Source of the DNA: a bacterium
GTDB taxonomy: Bacteria; Sysuimicrobiota; Sysuimicrobiia; Sysuimicrobiales; Segetimicrobiaceae
Assembly: GCA_035703895.1 (NCBI GenBank)
Contig: DASSXJ010000263.1
Location: forward strand, 1-45,819
Direction: 5' to 3'
DNA: 45,819 bases
The position numbers were made by a program, and so were the translations under genes. Shown here piece after piece: positions 1-9,013 of this stretch (positions within the stretch are counted from its first letter, which is position 1; each line of letters opens with the position of its first letter). The notes under the pieces were generated by a model, which was not told where the DNA came from, did no database searches, and saw only the letters and a list, made by a program, of their open reading frames with translations.

Positions 1-1
1 G

Positions 2-580
2 AAGTGGGGCATCCTCGAAAACCTGCGGCGGCACGGGTGCGACACGTGGGTGCTTCCGCACACGACCACCGCGGAGGAGATCCTCGAGCTCCGGCCGGCC
101 GGGCTCGTCTTGTCACCGGGGCCCGGTGATCCGAGACGTCTGGCCTTCCAAGTGGCACAGGTGCAGAGATTGTGGGGGCGTCTCCCGATCTTCGGGATCT
201 GCCTCGGGCATCAGATCATCGGTCGGGCGGCGGGGGCGGAGACGTTCAAGCTCCCCTTTGGGCACCGGGGCAGTAATCATCCGGTCAAGGACGAAGAGCG
301 GGGCAGGGTCTGCGTGACCACGCAAAACCATGGGTACGCGGTGGATGAGGGGTCGATCGACGCCACGGAGGTGATCGTCACCCACCGCAACCTCAACGAC
401 GGCACCGTAGAAGGGTTGCGCCACCGAATCCTTCCGATCATGTCGGTGCAATACCATCCCGAGGGTCGCCCCGGTCCGCTCGACTCCGGCTACCTGTTCG
501 AGCAGTGGATGGCCATGATCGGGGCCCCGTGGGCGTCCGGAGCTCTTCACGCGGGCGCGGGCACAGATGGGCCCCGCTGA
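2..580 (+). CDS. carA: Carbamoyl phosphate synthase small (glutaminase) subunit, 5' truncated
   Basis: This is the C-terminal half of CarA, which hydrolyses glutamine and channels ammonia to CarB for carbamoyl phosphate synthesis (arginine and pyrimidines). The reading frame is open to the window edge, so the gene begins outside. The class I glutamine amidotransferase fold is clear: a GPGDP motif, the nucleophile elbow GICLGHQ (Cys codon at 200-202), and the YHPE segment carrying the catalytic His (455-457) and Glu (461-463). The N-terminal CarA-specific domain is not in the window. It overlaps carB by 14 bases, so the two subunits are probably translationally coupled. The GTG at 50 is an internal valine codon, not a start, because homologous sequence continues upstream of it. 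Confidence 0.96.
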   Translation, partial: KWGILENLRRHGCDTWVLPHTTTAEEILELRPAGLVLSPGPGDPRRLAFQVAQVQRLWGRLPIFGICLGHQIIGRAAGAETFKLPFGHRGSNHPVKDEERGRVCVTTQNHGYAVDEGSIDATEVIVTHRNLNDGTVEGLRHRILPIMSVQYHPEGRPGPLDSGYLFEQWMAMIGAPWASGALHAGAGTDGPR

Positions 581-3500
581 GATCCGCAAGGTGCTGGTGA
601 TCGGCTCAGGGCCGATCATCATCGGACAGGCGGCCGAATTCGACTACTCCGGCAGCCAGGCGTGCCGCTCGCTCTCCGAGGAGGGCGTCGAGGTCGTCCT
701 GGTCAACAGCAATCCCGCGACGATCATGACCGATCTCGATACGGCCGATCGGATCTACATCGAGCCTCTTACGGTCGAGTTCGTGACGCGCATCCTCGAG
801 CGAGAGCGCCCTCAGGGGCTCCTGGCCACGCTCGGCGGCCAAACGGGCCTCAACCTCGCCGTGGGGCTGGCCGAGGCCGGTGTGCTCGACCGGCTCGGAG
901 TCCGCCTCCTCGGAACCCCCCTCGAGGCGATCCGGCGGGCGGAGGACCGCGAGTTGTTCCGGGATGCGATGACCGAGTTTGGCGAACCGGTCCCCGAGAG
1001 CGCCATCGCGCGATCGGTGGACGAGGCCAGGGTGTTCGCGGAGGAGATGGGCTATCCGGTGGTGATCCGGCCGGCGTATACCCTGGGGGGTACGGGGGGT
1101 GGGGTCGCCGTGGATCGGCCGTCCCTCGAACAGATCGCATCGCTCGGGCTGGCGGCAAGCCGGATCGGCCAGGTCCTGGTCGAGCGGTCGCTGGCCGGGT
1201 GGAAGGAGATCGAGTACGAGGTGATGCGGGACCGCGTCGATACCTGCATCACCGTTTGCAACATGGAAAACCTCGACCCGATGGGCGTGCATACCGGCGA
1301 TAGCGTGGTCATCGCGCCGAGCCAAACGCTGAACGATCGTGAATACCAGATGCTGCGGAGCGCCAGCCTGCGGATCATCCGTGGGCTTGGGATCGAGGGG
1401 GGCTGCAACATCCAGTTTGCCCTGGACCCCCACAGCGCGCAGTACTTCGTCATCGAGGTCAACCCGCGGGTCAGCCGGTCGAGCGCGCTGGCGAGCAAGG
1501 CCACCGGATACCCGATCGCCCGCGTCGCGGCGAAGATCGCGCTGGGGCGCACGCTCGAAGAGATCCCCAACGCCGTGACCGGCAAGACCCGCGCCAGCTT
1601 CGAACCGGCGTTGGATTACGTCGTGGTCAAGATCCCCCGGTGGCCGTTCGACAAGTTTCCGGGCATTGAACGGCGGCTGGGCACGCAGATGCAGTCGACG
1701 GGCGAGACGATGGCGATCGGGCGGTCGGTCGAGGAGGCCCTGCTCAAAGCGCTGAGGTCGCTCGACCTCAAGGTCGATGGGCTCGGGTATGCATCCGCCT
1801 CCGCGTGGTCGGTGGCGGATGTCCGGCGGCGCATCGCGGAGCCCTGCGACGAACGCTTCTTTGCCATTGCCGAAGGGGTCCGGCGCGGGATGCTGGCGCA
1901 GGAGATCGCCGATCTCTCCGGGATCGATTTGTTCTTCATCCACAAGATCGAGCGGATCGTCGGGATGGAAGGCGAGCTGCGCCGCGGGCAGGACGTGGAC
2001 GTCTTGCGCGAGGCCAAGGCGATGGGGTTTGCCGACAGCGCGATCGCATCCCTCTGGGAGACCACGGCCGGCTCCGTGCGAGAGCGGCGCGCCCGCGCCG
2101 GGATCCGCCCGGTCTACAAGATCGTCGACACCTGCGCCGGCGAGTTTCCCGCCATGACGCCGTACTTTTACTCGACGTACGCGGAGGAGGACGAAGGCCC
2201 CGCCGGCGGCGGAGAGCGGATCCTCGTCCTCGGCTCCGGCCCGATCCGGATCGGGCAAGGGATCGAGTTCGACTACTCGAGCGTCCACGCGGTGAAGGCG
2301 CTGCGCGCCGAGGGCCGGGAGGCGATCCTGATCAACAACAACCCCGAGACGGTCAGCACCGATTTCGACGTCGCGAACCGGCTGTACGTGGAGCCCCTCA
2401 CACTGGAAGATGTCCTCCACGTGATCGAGCGCGAGCAGGTGGCGGGCGTGATTGTGCAGGTGGGCGGCCAGACCGGGCTCAACCTGGCCGGACCGCTTGC
2501 CCATGCCGGCGTACGGATCATGGGGACGGCCGTCGAGGATCTCGACGTCTCCGAGGACCGCGAGAAGTTCTATGCCCTCCTCCATCGGCTGCGCATCCCA
2601 TGTCCCGCCGGCGGGGCGGCGCGCTCGGTTGACGAAGGGCTGGGGATTGCCAGCCGCTTGGGGTACCCGCTCCTGGTCCGGCCGTCGTACGTGCTCGGCG
2701 GCCGGGGGATGCAGATCGTCGAGAACGAGGCCGCACTCGTCCACTATCTCCGCTCCGCGGTCGCGTTGGACGAGGACCGGCCCGTGCTGCTCGATAGCTA
2801 TCTCGACGGCCGGGAGGTTGAAATCGACGCGGTCAGCGACGGCGAGGGCGTCTACCTGCCGGGGGTGATGGAGCACATCGAGCGGGCCGGGGTGCACTCG
2901 GGCGACAGCCTGGCGGTGTTCCCGGCCGTCCACGTGACCGCGGAGGAGCGGGATCAGATCGTGGCGCACACGGTCGCGATCGCCCGCGCACTGCACGTCC
3001 GCGGGTTCCTCAACATCCAGTTCGTCATCAAGGGCGACACCGTGTACGTGCTCGAGGCCAACCTCAGGAGCAGCCGCACGGTGCCGTTTGTCAGCAAAGC
3101 GGCCGGCGTGCCGCTCGTGCCGATCGCCGTTCGCGTGATGCTCGGCGCATCGCTCGCCGACCTCGGATACCCCGGGATCACGCTCCGGCCGCCTCCGGCG
3201 CGCATCTCGGTGAAGGCCCCGGTGTTCAGCATGGAAAAATTGCATCGCGTGGACGTGGTGCTCGGCCCGGAGATGACCTCGACCGGCGAGGTGATGGGGC
3301 AAGACACCACCCTGCCGGGTGCCCTCTACCGGGCGCTCCTGGCCGCGGGGGTGACGATCCCCGCCAACCGGGCCGTCCTGGCGAGCATCGCCGATCGCGA
3401 CAAGACCTCGGCGATGCCGCTGATCCGCCGCTTCGCCGACCTCGGCTACGCGGTCTTCGCCACGGACGACACCGCGCGGTTCCTGGCGCGCGAGGGAGTC

Positions 3501-3767
3501 CGTGCGGTCCGCGTCAGCAAGAACGGCAGCGACCACACCGCCCTGCGGCTCATTCACGAGCACGCGGTGAGCCTGGTGGTCAACACCCCCACGCGGGGCA
3601 AGATTCCGGGCCGGGCGGGCTTTGCGCTGCGCCGCGCCGCGTTCGAGCGTCGCCTTCCGTGCTTCACCTCGCTCGACACCGCGTCGGCGTTCCTCGACGT
3701 CGTCACCGCGATCAACGAGGGGCACATCCTCTCGCCCCAGGCGGCCGCAGAGGTATCTCCGCTCTAG
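567..3767 (+). CDS. carB: Carbamoyl phosphate synthase large subunit
   Basis: CarB makes carbamoyl phosphate from bicarbonate, ammonia and two ATP. At 1066 residues it has the full length of the family, with the usual internal duplication. The first half opens with a [17 protein letters not shown] motif near residue 13, and the second half repeats it as [16 protein letters not shown] near residue 556; each precedes an ATP-grasp domain. The last ~140 residues form the MGS-like allosteric domain. The ATG start lies inside the 3' end of carA. carA-carB sit just upstream of the arginine operon but are separated from it by an opposing gene, so they form a separate transcription unit. The stop is one base from the end of the convergent gene on the other strand. 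Confidence 0.98.
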   Translation: MGPAEIRKVLVIGSGPIIIGQAAEFDYSGSQACRSLSEEGVEVVLVNSNPATIMTDLDTADRIYIEPLTVEFVTRILERERPQGLLATLGGQTGLNLAVGLAEAGVLDRLGVRLLGTPLEAIRRAEDRELFRDAMTEFGEPVPESAIARSVDEARVFAEEMGYPVVIRPAYTLGGTGGGVAVDRPSLEQIASLGLAASRIGQVLVERSLAGWKEIEYEVMRDRVDTCITVCNMENLDPMGVHTGDSVVIAPSQTLNDREYQMLRSASLRIIRGLGIEGGCNIQFALDPHSAQYFVIEVNPRVSRSSALASKATGYPIARVAAKIALGRTLEEIPNAVTGKTRASFEPALDYVVVKIPRWPFDKFPGIERRLGTQMQSTGETMAIGRSVEEALLKALRSLDLKVDGLGYASASAWSVADVRRRIAEPCDERFFAIAEGVRRGMLAQEIADLSGIDLFFIHKIERIVGMEGELRRGQDVDVLREAKAMGFADSAIASLWETTAGSVRERRARAGIRPVYKIVDTCAGEFPAMTPYFYSTYAEEDEGPAGGGERILVLGSGPIRIGQGIEFDYSSVHAVKALRAEGREAILINNNPETVSTDFDVANRLYVEPLTLEDVLHVIEREQVAGVIVQVGGQTGLNLAGPLAHAGVRIMGTAVEDLDVSEDREKFYALLHRLRIPCPAGGAARSVDEGLGIASRLGYPLLVRPSYVLGGRGMQIVENEAALVHYLRSAVALDEDRPVLLDSYLDGREVEIDAVSDGEGVYLPGVMEHIERAGVHSGDSLAVFPAVHVTAEERDQIVAHTVAIARALHVRGFLNIQFVIKGDTVYVLEANLRSSRTVPFVSKAAGVPLVPIAVRVMLGASLADLGYPGITLRPPPARISVKAPVFSMEKLHRVDVVLGPEMTSTGEVMGQDTTLPGALYRALLAAGVTIPANRAVLASIADRDKTSAMPLIRRFADLGYAVFATDDTARFLAREGVRAVRVSKNGSDHTALRLIHEHAVSLVVNTPTRGKIPGRAGFALRRAAFERRLPCFTSLDTASAFLDVVTAINEGHILSPQAAAEVSPL

Positions 3768-3768
3768 A

Positions 3769-4359
3769 TTAATGACCCAGGCCCGGCGTTGCCGGCGCCT
3801 CCGGAGGGGGCGCAGACGCGAGGGGCCGGAAGGTGTTCATGATCTGTTGCAACTGAGGAAGATGCTCGCGCACAGTGAGCGGGGTATTCGCGGTCGTCCC
3901 CACGACCATGAACGCCCGCCGTCCCCTGGTCACGCAGCTCTGCACGCTCTCGCGCTGCTGCCCTGTCTGGGCGCGCCAGACATACACCCGACTATACGCA
4001 GGCAGGCCCCCCAGCGTGGTCGCACCCTGCTGAACCGTCGTCCAGCTGTGGATTGTGAACCGCATGACCATGTCTGCTTCCCCGACGCAGGCCTGCGGAG
4101 ACAGCGCCGAGGACGTATCCTGCACGATCACGTCAACGCTATCGGGGAGCCCCGACGTCGCGGGGGCCGCCGTTGTCACGGCCGCGGCGCGCGAAGACGT
4201 TGACGTCTGAACATTCCACGTGGCCGGCACGCTGATCGTAAACCGGCCGAGTGGGTCGCGGACATTCTTCAGCGCGGCCCCCTCGGTCATCACCAGGGTG
4301 GATATCATCATCGTCCCGGCTACAACCGCAGCACCCAGCACAGCATTCATCCGTCTCAT
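3769..4359 (-). CDS. Exported protein of unknown function
   Basis: A 196-residue protein that I do not recognise with certainty. It starts with a short basic stretch and a hydrophobic segment (about residues 5-29) that looks like a Sec signal peptide. The mature part has alternating beta-strand-like stretches (GRFTISVPATWNV; AYSRVYVWRA) and ends in an amphipathic stretch with QIMNTF. That layout resembles the PsbP/DUF1795-like fold of small bacterial exported proteins, but this is inference. Two cysteines (in PQACVG and VQSCVTRG) could form a disulfide outside the cell. The tail is rich in Pro and Ala. The start ATG has a strong AGGAGG ribosome-binding site nine bases upstream, partly locked in a hairpin (4371-4391). 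The gene is single, converging with carB and diverging from argC. Confidence 0.75.
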   Translation of the reverse strand: MRRMNAVLGAAVVAGTMMISTLVMTEGAALKNVRDPLGRFTISVPATWNVQTSTSSRAAAVTTAAPATSGLPDSVDVIVQDTSSALSPQACVGEADMVMRFTIHSWTTVQQGATTLGGLPAYSRVYVWRAQTGQQRESVQSCVTRGRRAFMVVGTTANTPLTVREHLPQLQQIMNTFRPLASAPPPEAPATPGLGH

Positions 4360-4370
4360 ACCGCGTATCC

Positions 4371-4391
4371 TCCTGAGACTATCTCTCAGGA
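4371..4391 (-). promoter_or_regulatory. Perfect hairpin masking the ribosome-binding site of the 3769-4359 gene
   Basis: Read on the minus strand, TCCTGAGA and TCTCAGGA form a perfect 8-bp inverted repeat with a 5-base loop. The 3' arm supplies the first four bases (AGGA) of the AGGAGG ribosome-binding site at 4374-4369. In the mRNA the hairpin would therefore partly hide the site. It could be a translational switch or a protein-binding operator; the choice is inference. Confidence 0.5.
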
Positions 4392-4544
4392 CTGCCTAGT
4401 ATCGCCCATGCCCCTCGACCCACACCCTGCCACCACCGCCCCGTGCCCAATGCCCGGGGATCCAGATCGCCCGCTCCCGCGGAATCCGGGTCCCCACACA
4501 TTGTTATTCCCCGCGGGCCGCCCCCTTTAACGGCCGTGCAGACG

Positions 4545-4582
4545 CTTGCAAATTTATTCACTCGACAGTATAATTATTCGAT
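4545..4582. promoter_or_regulatory. Two ARG-box-like operators for ArgR
   Basis: The first box (4545-4562), read on the minus strand, contains TGAATAAATTTGCAAG. This matches the Bacillus-type ARG box consensus (TGAATAAAAATKCAAK) at 14 of 16 positions. A weaker copy follows at 4565-4582, sharing the ATTATTC core, with the ATTC cores exactly 20 bases apart, about two helical turns. Paired boxes at this spacing suit binding by one ArgR hexamer. Both overlap the argC promoter, and argR itself is the last gene of the operon. The match is seen in the sequence; binding is inferred. Confidence 0.72.
4546..4574 (+). promoter_or_regulatory. Sigma-70-like promoter of the arginine operon
   Basis: A -35 element TTGCAA (4546-4551; 4 of 6 consensus) is followed after exactly 17 bases by a perfect -10 TATAAT (4569-4574). 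Transcription would start near 4581, leaving a leader of only 20-30 bases before argC. This AT-rich patch stands out in GC-rich surroundings. It is covered by the two ARG-box-like sites, so repressor binding should block RNA polymerase directly. Confidence 0.72.
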
Positions 4583-4600
4583 ATTGGGGCAGGCGGCGGG

Positions 4601-5656
4601 GTGGATAGGATGCCGGTGCGGGTCAGCGTGATCGGGGCGTCGGGATACGGGGGGGCGGAGGCCGTGCGCCTGCTGGCCACCCATCCGGAGGTCCGCCTCG
4701 CACACGTCACGGCGGAGACGCAGAAAGACCAACCCCTCGCGGCGCTGTACCCGAACCTCCGCGGGTTCGTGGACCTGGTGACCGAAGCGCTGGATCCGGC
4801 GGCGATCGGGAAAGACTCCGACCTGGTGATCGTGTCGCTCCCCAGCGGCAAGGCCATGGAGGTCGTCCCCGAGCTCTTGGAGCGAGGGACACGCGTGATC
4901 GACGTGGCCGCGGACTTCCGGCTCAAGGATCCGGCCGAGTATCCGGTATGGTACAAGTTTTCCCACGCGGCGCCCCAGTATCTCGCGGAGGCGGTGTACG
5001 GGCTTCCGGAACTTCACCGGGACGCCATTCGTCGCGCCCGCCTCGTCGCCAACCCGGGCTGCTACCCGGCCGCGGCGTTGATCGCCGTGGTCCCGCTCCT
5101 CCGCGGCGAGATCGCGGCGCTCCACGGCATAGTGATCGACGCGAAGTCGGGAGTCTCGGGAGCGGGGCGGGGCGGAAAGTCGGGCGGCTACGCGTTCGCC
5201 GATACGAACGAGGACGTGCGCGCCTACAGCGTGCCGGGCCACAACCACACGGCCGAAATCGAGCAGGAGTTGTCCGGACAGACGGGGACCGCGGTGCGGG
5301 TGACGTTTGTGCCGCATCTGATCCCGGTGACGCGGGGGATCCTTGTGACGGCCTATGCCCCACTCGCCCGGAAGGTGACCACCGCGGATGCCATGATGGT
5401 GTATCGGGAGGCCTACGCCGAGGAGCCATTCGTCCGCGTTCTCCCGGACGGGGCGCTCCCCCAAACGAAGGCCACGGCCGGCACGAATTACTGCGATGTG
5501 GCGGTGCGGATCGATCCGCGCGCCAACATGGCCGTGGCGATCGCCGCGATCGACAACCTCGGCAAGGGCGCCGCCGGTCAGGCGGTGCAAAACCTGAACC
5601 TCATGCTGGGGTTCCCGGAGACGACCGGGCTCCGGGTTCCTGGGCTCTATCCGTAA
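4601..5656 (+). CDS. argC: N-acetyl-gamma-glutamyl-phosphate reductase
   Basis: ArgC reduces N-acetylglutamyl phosphate to the semialdehyde with NADPH, the third step of arginine synthesis. The N-terminus has the nucleotide-binding GASGYGGAE motif, and the catalytic cysteine sits in NPGCYPAA (codon 5060-5062, about residue 154). A GHNHTAEIEQEL segment carries the conserved histidines. The length of 351 residues is normal. The start is either GTG 4601 or ATG 4610; ribosome-binding-like G-runs lie before both, so the choice is open and affects only three residues. It is the first gene of the arg operon, directly behind the promoter with ARG boxes, and 15 bases before argJ. Confidence 0.96.
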   Translation: MDRMPVRVSVIGASGYGGAEAVRLLATHPEVRLAHVTAETQKDQPLAALYPNLRGFVDLVTEALDPAAIGKDSDLVIVSLPSGKAMEVVPELLERGTRVIDVAADFRLKDPAEYPVWYKFSHAAPQYLAEAVYGLPELHRDAIRRARLVANPGCYPAAALIAVVPLLRGEIAALHGIVIDAKSGVSGAGRGGKSGGYAFADTNEDVRAYSVPGHNHTAEIEQELSGQTGTAVRVTFVPHLIPVTRGILVTAYAPLARKVTTADAMMVYREAYAEEPFVRVLPDGALPQTKATAGTNYCDVAVRIDPRANMAVAIAAIDNLGKGAAGQAVQNLNLMLGFPETTGLRVPGLYP

Positions 5657-5671
5657 CGAGGAGGCCGGCCA

Positions 5672-6889
5672 ATGAGTGGAGGGGTGACGCGGTTGGTGCA
5701 GGGGGGCGTGACGTCGGCGCAGGGGTTCGTCGCCTCGGGCGTGCATTGCGGGATCAAACCGCAGAAGAAGGACCTCGCTCTGGTCGTGTCGCGGGGGCCG
5801 GCATCGGCGGCGGGCGTGTTCACGACCAACAAGGTCAAAGCCGCGCCCGTTCTCGTCGACATGGAGCGGATCCGGTCGGGTCAAGGGCGCGCGGTCGTGC
5901 TGAACAGCGGGAACGCCAATGCCTGTACGGGGGAGCCGGGGCTGCGGGACGCGCGGGAGATGGCGCGCCTGACGGCCGAGCATCTGCAACTCTCCGAAGA
6001 CCTCGTCTACGTGTGCAGCACCGGCCCGATCGGGGTACCGTTGCCGATGGACGCGATCCGTCGCGGCATCCCCGAGGCCGTCCGTGTCCTGGGGCCCGAC
6101 GGCGCCACCGCCGCTGAAGCGATCTTGACCACCGATACCGTCCAGAAGACGGCGGCGGTGCAGGTGGCGATCGGCGGCCAGATCGTCACGGTTGGGGGGA
6201 TGAGCAAGGGCGCGGGCATGATCCACCCGCTGATGGCGACGACGCTCACCGTCTTGACGACCGATGCGACCGTCCCGCCCGCGGTGCTCCAGGCGGCCCT
6301 GCGCCGGGCGGCCGACCAGTCGTTCAACCGAATCACCGTGGATGGGGATCGTAGCACGAACGACACGATCTTGCTCTTCGCCAACGGGGAGGCCGGGGCG
6401 CCGGAGATCGCCGGCCCGGGTGAGGCGCTGGATGCGTTCCAAGCCGCGCTCAACAGCGCCACGGTGAGCCTCGCTAAGGCGATCGCCAGGGATGGCGAAG
6501 GCGCCACCAAGCTGATCGAGATCACGGTCGCCGGCGCGCAGTCCGATGAGGACGCCCAGCGCGCGGCGTTCGCGGTCGCCAACTCTCCGTTGGTCAAAAC
6601 GGCGATCCATGGAGCGGGGGTCTATTGGGGACGGATCCTGGCGGCGGTGGGGTACTCCGGCGCCGAGGTCCAACCGGATCGGGCGATGGTCCGGATCGGA
6701 CCGGTGGTGGTCGCCGAGCGCGGAATGCCGGCGGGGGGTCCGGAACTCATCGAGCAGGCGGGCGAGCACCTGGCGGGTCAGGACGTCCAGGTGCTGGTCG
6801 ACCTGGGCGTGGGGCGAGCGGAAGCCACCGTCTGGACCTGCGACCTTTCTGAAGAATACGTGAAGGAAAATGCCGGGGACCTCTCCTAG
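5672..6889 (+). CDS. argJ: Glutamate N-acetyltransferase / amino-acid acetyltransferase (ornithine acetyltransferase)
   Basis: ArgJ moves the acetyl group from N-acetylornithine to glutamate, recycling it; bifunctional members also use acetyl-CoA. The protein (405 residues) is a proenzyme that cuts itself into alpha and beta chains. The cleavage signature KGAGMIHPLMATTL is present, with the scissile Ala189-Thr190 bond making Thr190 the new N-terminal nucleophile. NSGNANACTG near the N-terminus is also typical. A GAGGAGG ribosome-binding site precedes the ATG. With argJ present, the operon follows the cyclic pathway. Whether it can also make the first acetylglutamate cannot be told from sequence; no argA is visible here. 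Confidence 0.96.
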   Translation: MSGGVTRLVQGGVTSAQGFVASGVHCGIKPQKKDLALVVSRGPASAAGVFTTNKVKAAPVLVDMERIRSGQGRAVVLNSGNANACTGEPGLRDAREMARLTAEHLQLSEDLVYVCSTGPIGVPLPMDAIRRGIPEAVRVLGPDGATAAEAILTTDTVQKTAAVQVAIGGQIVTVGGMSKGAGMIHPLMATTLTVLTTDATVPPAVLQAALRRAADQSFNRITVDGDRSTNDTILLFANGEAGAPEIAGPGEALDAFQAALNSATVSLAKAIARDGEGATKLIEITVAGAQSDEDAQRAAFAVANSPLVKTAIHGAGVYWGRILAAVGYSGAEVQPDRAMVRIGPVVVAERGMPAGGPELIEQAGEHLAGQDVQVLVDLGVGRAEATVWTCDLSEEYVKENAGDLS

Positions 6890-7751
6890 GCTGTCCGTCG
6901 ACGCGGTGACCGAACAGGGCGGGGTGATCGCCCAGGGGCTTCGCTATGTGAGCGCCTGGAAGGGCAAGACCGTCGTCGTCAAGTTCGGGGGGAGCGTGCT
7001 CGACTCGAGCCGGGACGGCACGCTGGCCCAGGATCTCGTGCTCCTGAAAGGCGCCGGCATCCATCCGATTCTCGTGCACGGAGGCGGACCCGATATCACG
7101 CGCCTGTTGGAGCGGTTGGGGAAGACGTCGCAGTTCGTGCAGGGGCTCCGCGTCACCGACGAGGAGACGATGGAGGTCGTGGAGATGGTGCTCGCCGGCC
7201 GCGCGAACAAGGCCCTCGTGTCCCTGATCATTCGCGAGGGCGGTCAGGCCGTGGGCCTCAGCGGGAAAGATGGGCAGATCCTCATCGCCCGCAAGTACCA
7301 GGGCGCGGTCGATCTCGGCCACGTCGGCGAGGTGCAACAGGTGCATCCCGAGCTGCTGGTGCAGCTCAGCGCGCAAGGCTATATCCCCGTGGTGGCCTCG
7401 CTCGGGATCGGAGAGGACGGGACGAGCTACAACCTCAATGCCGATACCGCGGCCGGGGCGCTCGCGGTCGCGCTCGGCGCGAGCAAGTTTGTGCTGCTGA
7501 CCGATGTCGAGGGCGTCTACCGCGATTACCATGGGGCGAGAGAGCTCATCTCCGAGTTGCGCGCGGGTGACGTCCCCTCACTCGTCGCGGATGGCACGGT
7601 GAGCCGGGGGATGCTGCCGAAGATCGAGGCGGCGATCGCGGCGCTCCGCGGAGGAGTCCCGAGCGCCCACATCATCAGCGGCGCGATTCCGCACGCGCTG
7701 CTCGTCGAGTTGTTTACCGAGCGGGGCATCGGGACGATGCTCAACCCGTGA
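6870..7751 (+). CDS. argB: N-acetylglutamate kinase
   Basis: ArgB phosphorylates N-acetylglutamate and is commonly the arginine-feedback step in cyclic pathways. The amino-acid-kinase fold shows as VVVKFGGSVLD (ATP-site lysine), the HGGGPDI glycine loop, the LTDVEGVY segment and a C-terminal ELFTERGIGTM stretch. About 20 residues precede the LRYVSAWKGK helix, compatible with the extra N-terminal helix of arginine-sensitive hexameric enzymes, but this is inference. The start ATG lies 20 bases inside argJ; GTG 6909 would be a shorter alternative that removes much of that helix. Length 293 residues is normal. Confidence 0.95.
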   Translation: MPGTSPRLSVDAVTEQGGVIAQGLRYVSAWKGKTVVVKFGGSVLDSSRDGTLAQDLVLLKGAGIHPILVHGGGPDITRLLERLGKTSQFVQGLRVTDEETMEVVEMVLAGRANKALVSLIIREGGQAVGLSGKDGQILIARKYQGAVDLGHVGEVQQVHPELLVQLSAQGYIPVVASLGIGEDGTSYNLNADTAAGALAVALGASKFVLLTDVEGVYRDYHGARELISELRAGDVPSLVADGTVSRGMLPKIEAAIAALRGGVPSAHIISGAIPHALLVELFTERGIGTMLNP

Positions 7752-7786
7752 CGCGGGTGCTGAGAAAACCGGAGGTGGGGTGAGCG

Positions 7787-9013
7787 ATGACCACACAGGA
7801 GACCATCGAGCTGTCGAGGCAGGTCCTGATGCCGAACTACCGGCGCCTGCCCGTCGCGTTCGTCGAAGGACAGGGGATGCGGCTCTGGGACGCAGAAGGC
7901 AAAGAGTACCTGGACTTCGTCGCGGGCATCGCCGTCGACGTGCTGGGTCACTGCCATCCCCACCACGTCCGGGCGATCCAGCAGCAGGCGACCAAGCTCA
8001 TCCACGTCAGCAACCTGTACCACATCCCCCAGCAGGCCGAGTTGGCGCGCGCCCTGCTCGATGTGTTGAGGATCCCCGACGGCAAGGTGTTCTTCTGCAA
8101 CAGCGGCGCGGAGGCCGCCGAGGGCGCGATCAAGCTGGCCCGAAAGGCCGCGCGCACCGTCCGGGGACGGGACGCGTACGAAATCATCGTCGCGGATCAC
8201 GGGTTCCACGGGCGGACGATGGGGGCGCTCTCCGCCACCATGGTCGCGCGGTATCACGAGGGGTTTGAGCCGCTGGTACCCGGGTTTGTCTCGGTGCCCC
8301 CGAACGACCTCGGTGCGGTGGAGCGGGCCGTCACCCCGAAGACGGCCGCGGTCTTCATGGAGCCGATCCAGGGGGAAGGTGGGATCAACCCCACCGACGA
8401 CGACTACCTGCGCGGACTCAGGCGGGTGTGCGATGAACGGGGGCTGTGGCTGATCCTCGACGAGGTGCAGACCGGGTTCGGCCGCACCGGCCGCTGGTTC
8501 GCCTACCAGCACGCCGGCGTCACGCCGGACATCGTGACCCTGGCGAAGGGGATGGGCGGCGGGGTGCCGATCGGCGCATTTGTGGGGCGCGGGCAGCTGG
8601 CGGAGGTGCTTCAGCCCGGCAGCCATGGGTCCACGTTCGCGGGCGGCCCGCTGATCTGCGCCGCCGCGCTGGCGGTGCTGCGCACGATCCAGGAGGAAGA
8701 TCTCGTGGACCGCGCGGCCGAGATGGGCGCGTACTTGCTGGCGAAGCTCCGCGATCTGGCCAACGCCCACCCGGTGATCACCGAGATCCGCGGCCGCGGC
8801 CTCATGGTGGCGATCGAGCTGAGCGTCCCATCGGAGCCGGTTGTGGCGGCGTGCCTCGAGCGGGGGCTCCTGGTCAACAACGTGCAGCCGAAGGCCATCC
8901 GGCTGGTCCCCCCGCTGATTGTGGAGCGCGGCGACATCGATGAGGCGATCCGGATCCTCGGCACCGCGTTGAGCGCCGTCGGCGCCGAGGCAGGGAAGGC
9001 GGCCGCGAGGTGA
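7787..9013 (+). CDS. argD: Acetylornithine aminotransferase
   Basis: ArgD is a PLP-dependent class III aminotransferase that converts N-acetylglutamate semialdehyde to N-acetylornithine, with glutamate as amino donor. The PLP pocket shows in FCNSGAEAAEGAIKLARK, the LILDEVQTGFGRTG aspartate segment, and the Schiff-base lysine in TLAKGMGGG (about Lys254). The length of 408 residues fits the family. The enzyme may also act on succinyl-diaminopimelate, as is common for ArgD. The stop codon shares four bases (GTGA) with the start of argG, showing tight translational coupling. Confidence 0.95.
   Translation: MTTQETIELSRQVLMPNYRRLPVAFVEGQGMRLWDAEGKEYLDFVAGIAVDVLGHCHPHHVRAIQQQATKLIHVSNLYHIPQQAELARALLDVLRIPDGKVFFCNSGAEAAEGAIKLARKAARTVRGRDAYEIIVADHGFHGRTMGALSATMVARYHEGFEPLVPGFVSVPPNDLGAVERAVTPKTAAVFMEPIQGEGGINPTDDDYLRGLRRVCDERGLWLILDEVQTGFGRTGRWFAYQHAGVTPDIVTLAKGMGGGVPIGAFVGRGQLAEVLQPGSHGSTFAGGPLICAAALAVLRTIQEEDLVDRAAEMGAYLLAKLRDLANAHPVITEIRGRGLMVAIELSVPSEPVVAACLERGLLVNNVQPKAIRLVPPLIVERGDIDEAIRILGTALSAVGAEAGKAAAR

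Larger units (their letters stand above)
4360..4600. other. Divergent intergenic region (longest gap in the window)
   Basis: These 241 bases separate the minus-strand exported-protein gene from argC. They hold the argC promoter and ARG boxes at the right end and the masked ribosome-binding site at the left end. The middle (about 4392-4540) is GC-rich with no gene I can support and no clear promoter for the leftward gene. Confidence 0.6.

Noticed and set aside
606-3725. Very long open frame (over 1000 codons) on the minus strand opposite carB
   Set aside because: It mirrors carB and is rich in Arg, His, Asp and Pro in a low-complexity way. Such antisense frames are expected in GC-rich coding DNA.
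4443-4631. Small plus-strand frame across the argC promoter
   Set aside because: It overlaps the promoter and ARG boxes, lacks a ribosome-binding site and has no recognisable features.
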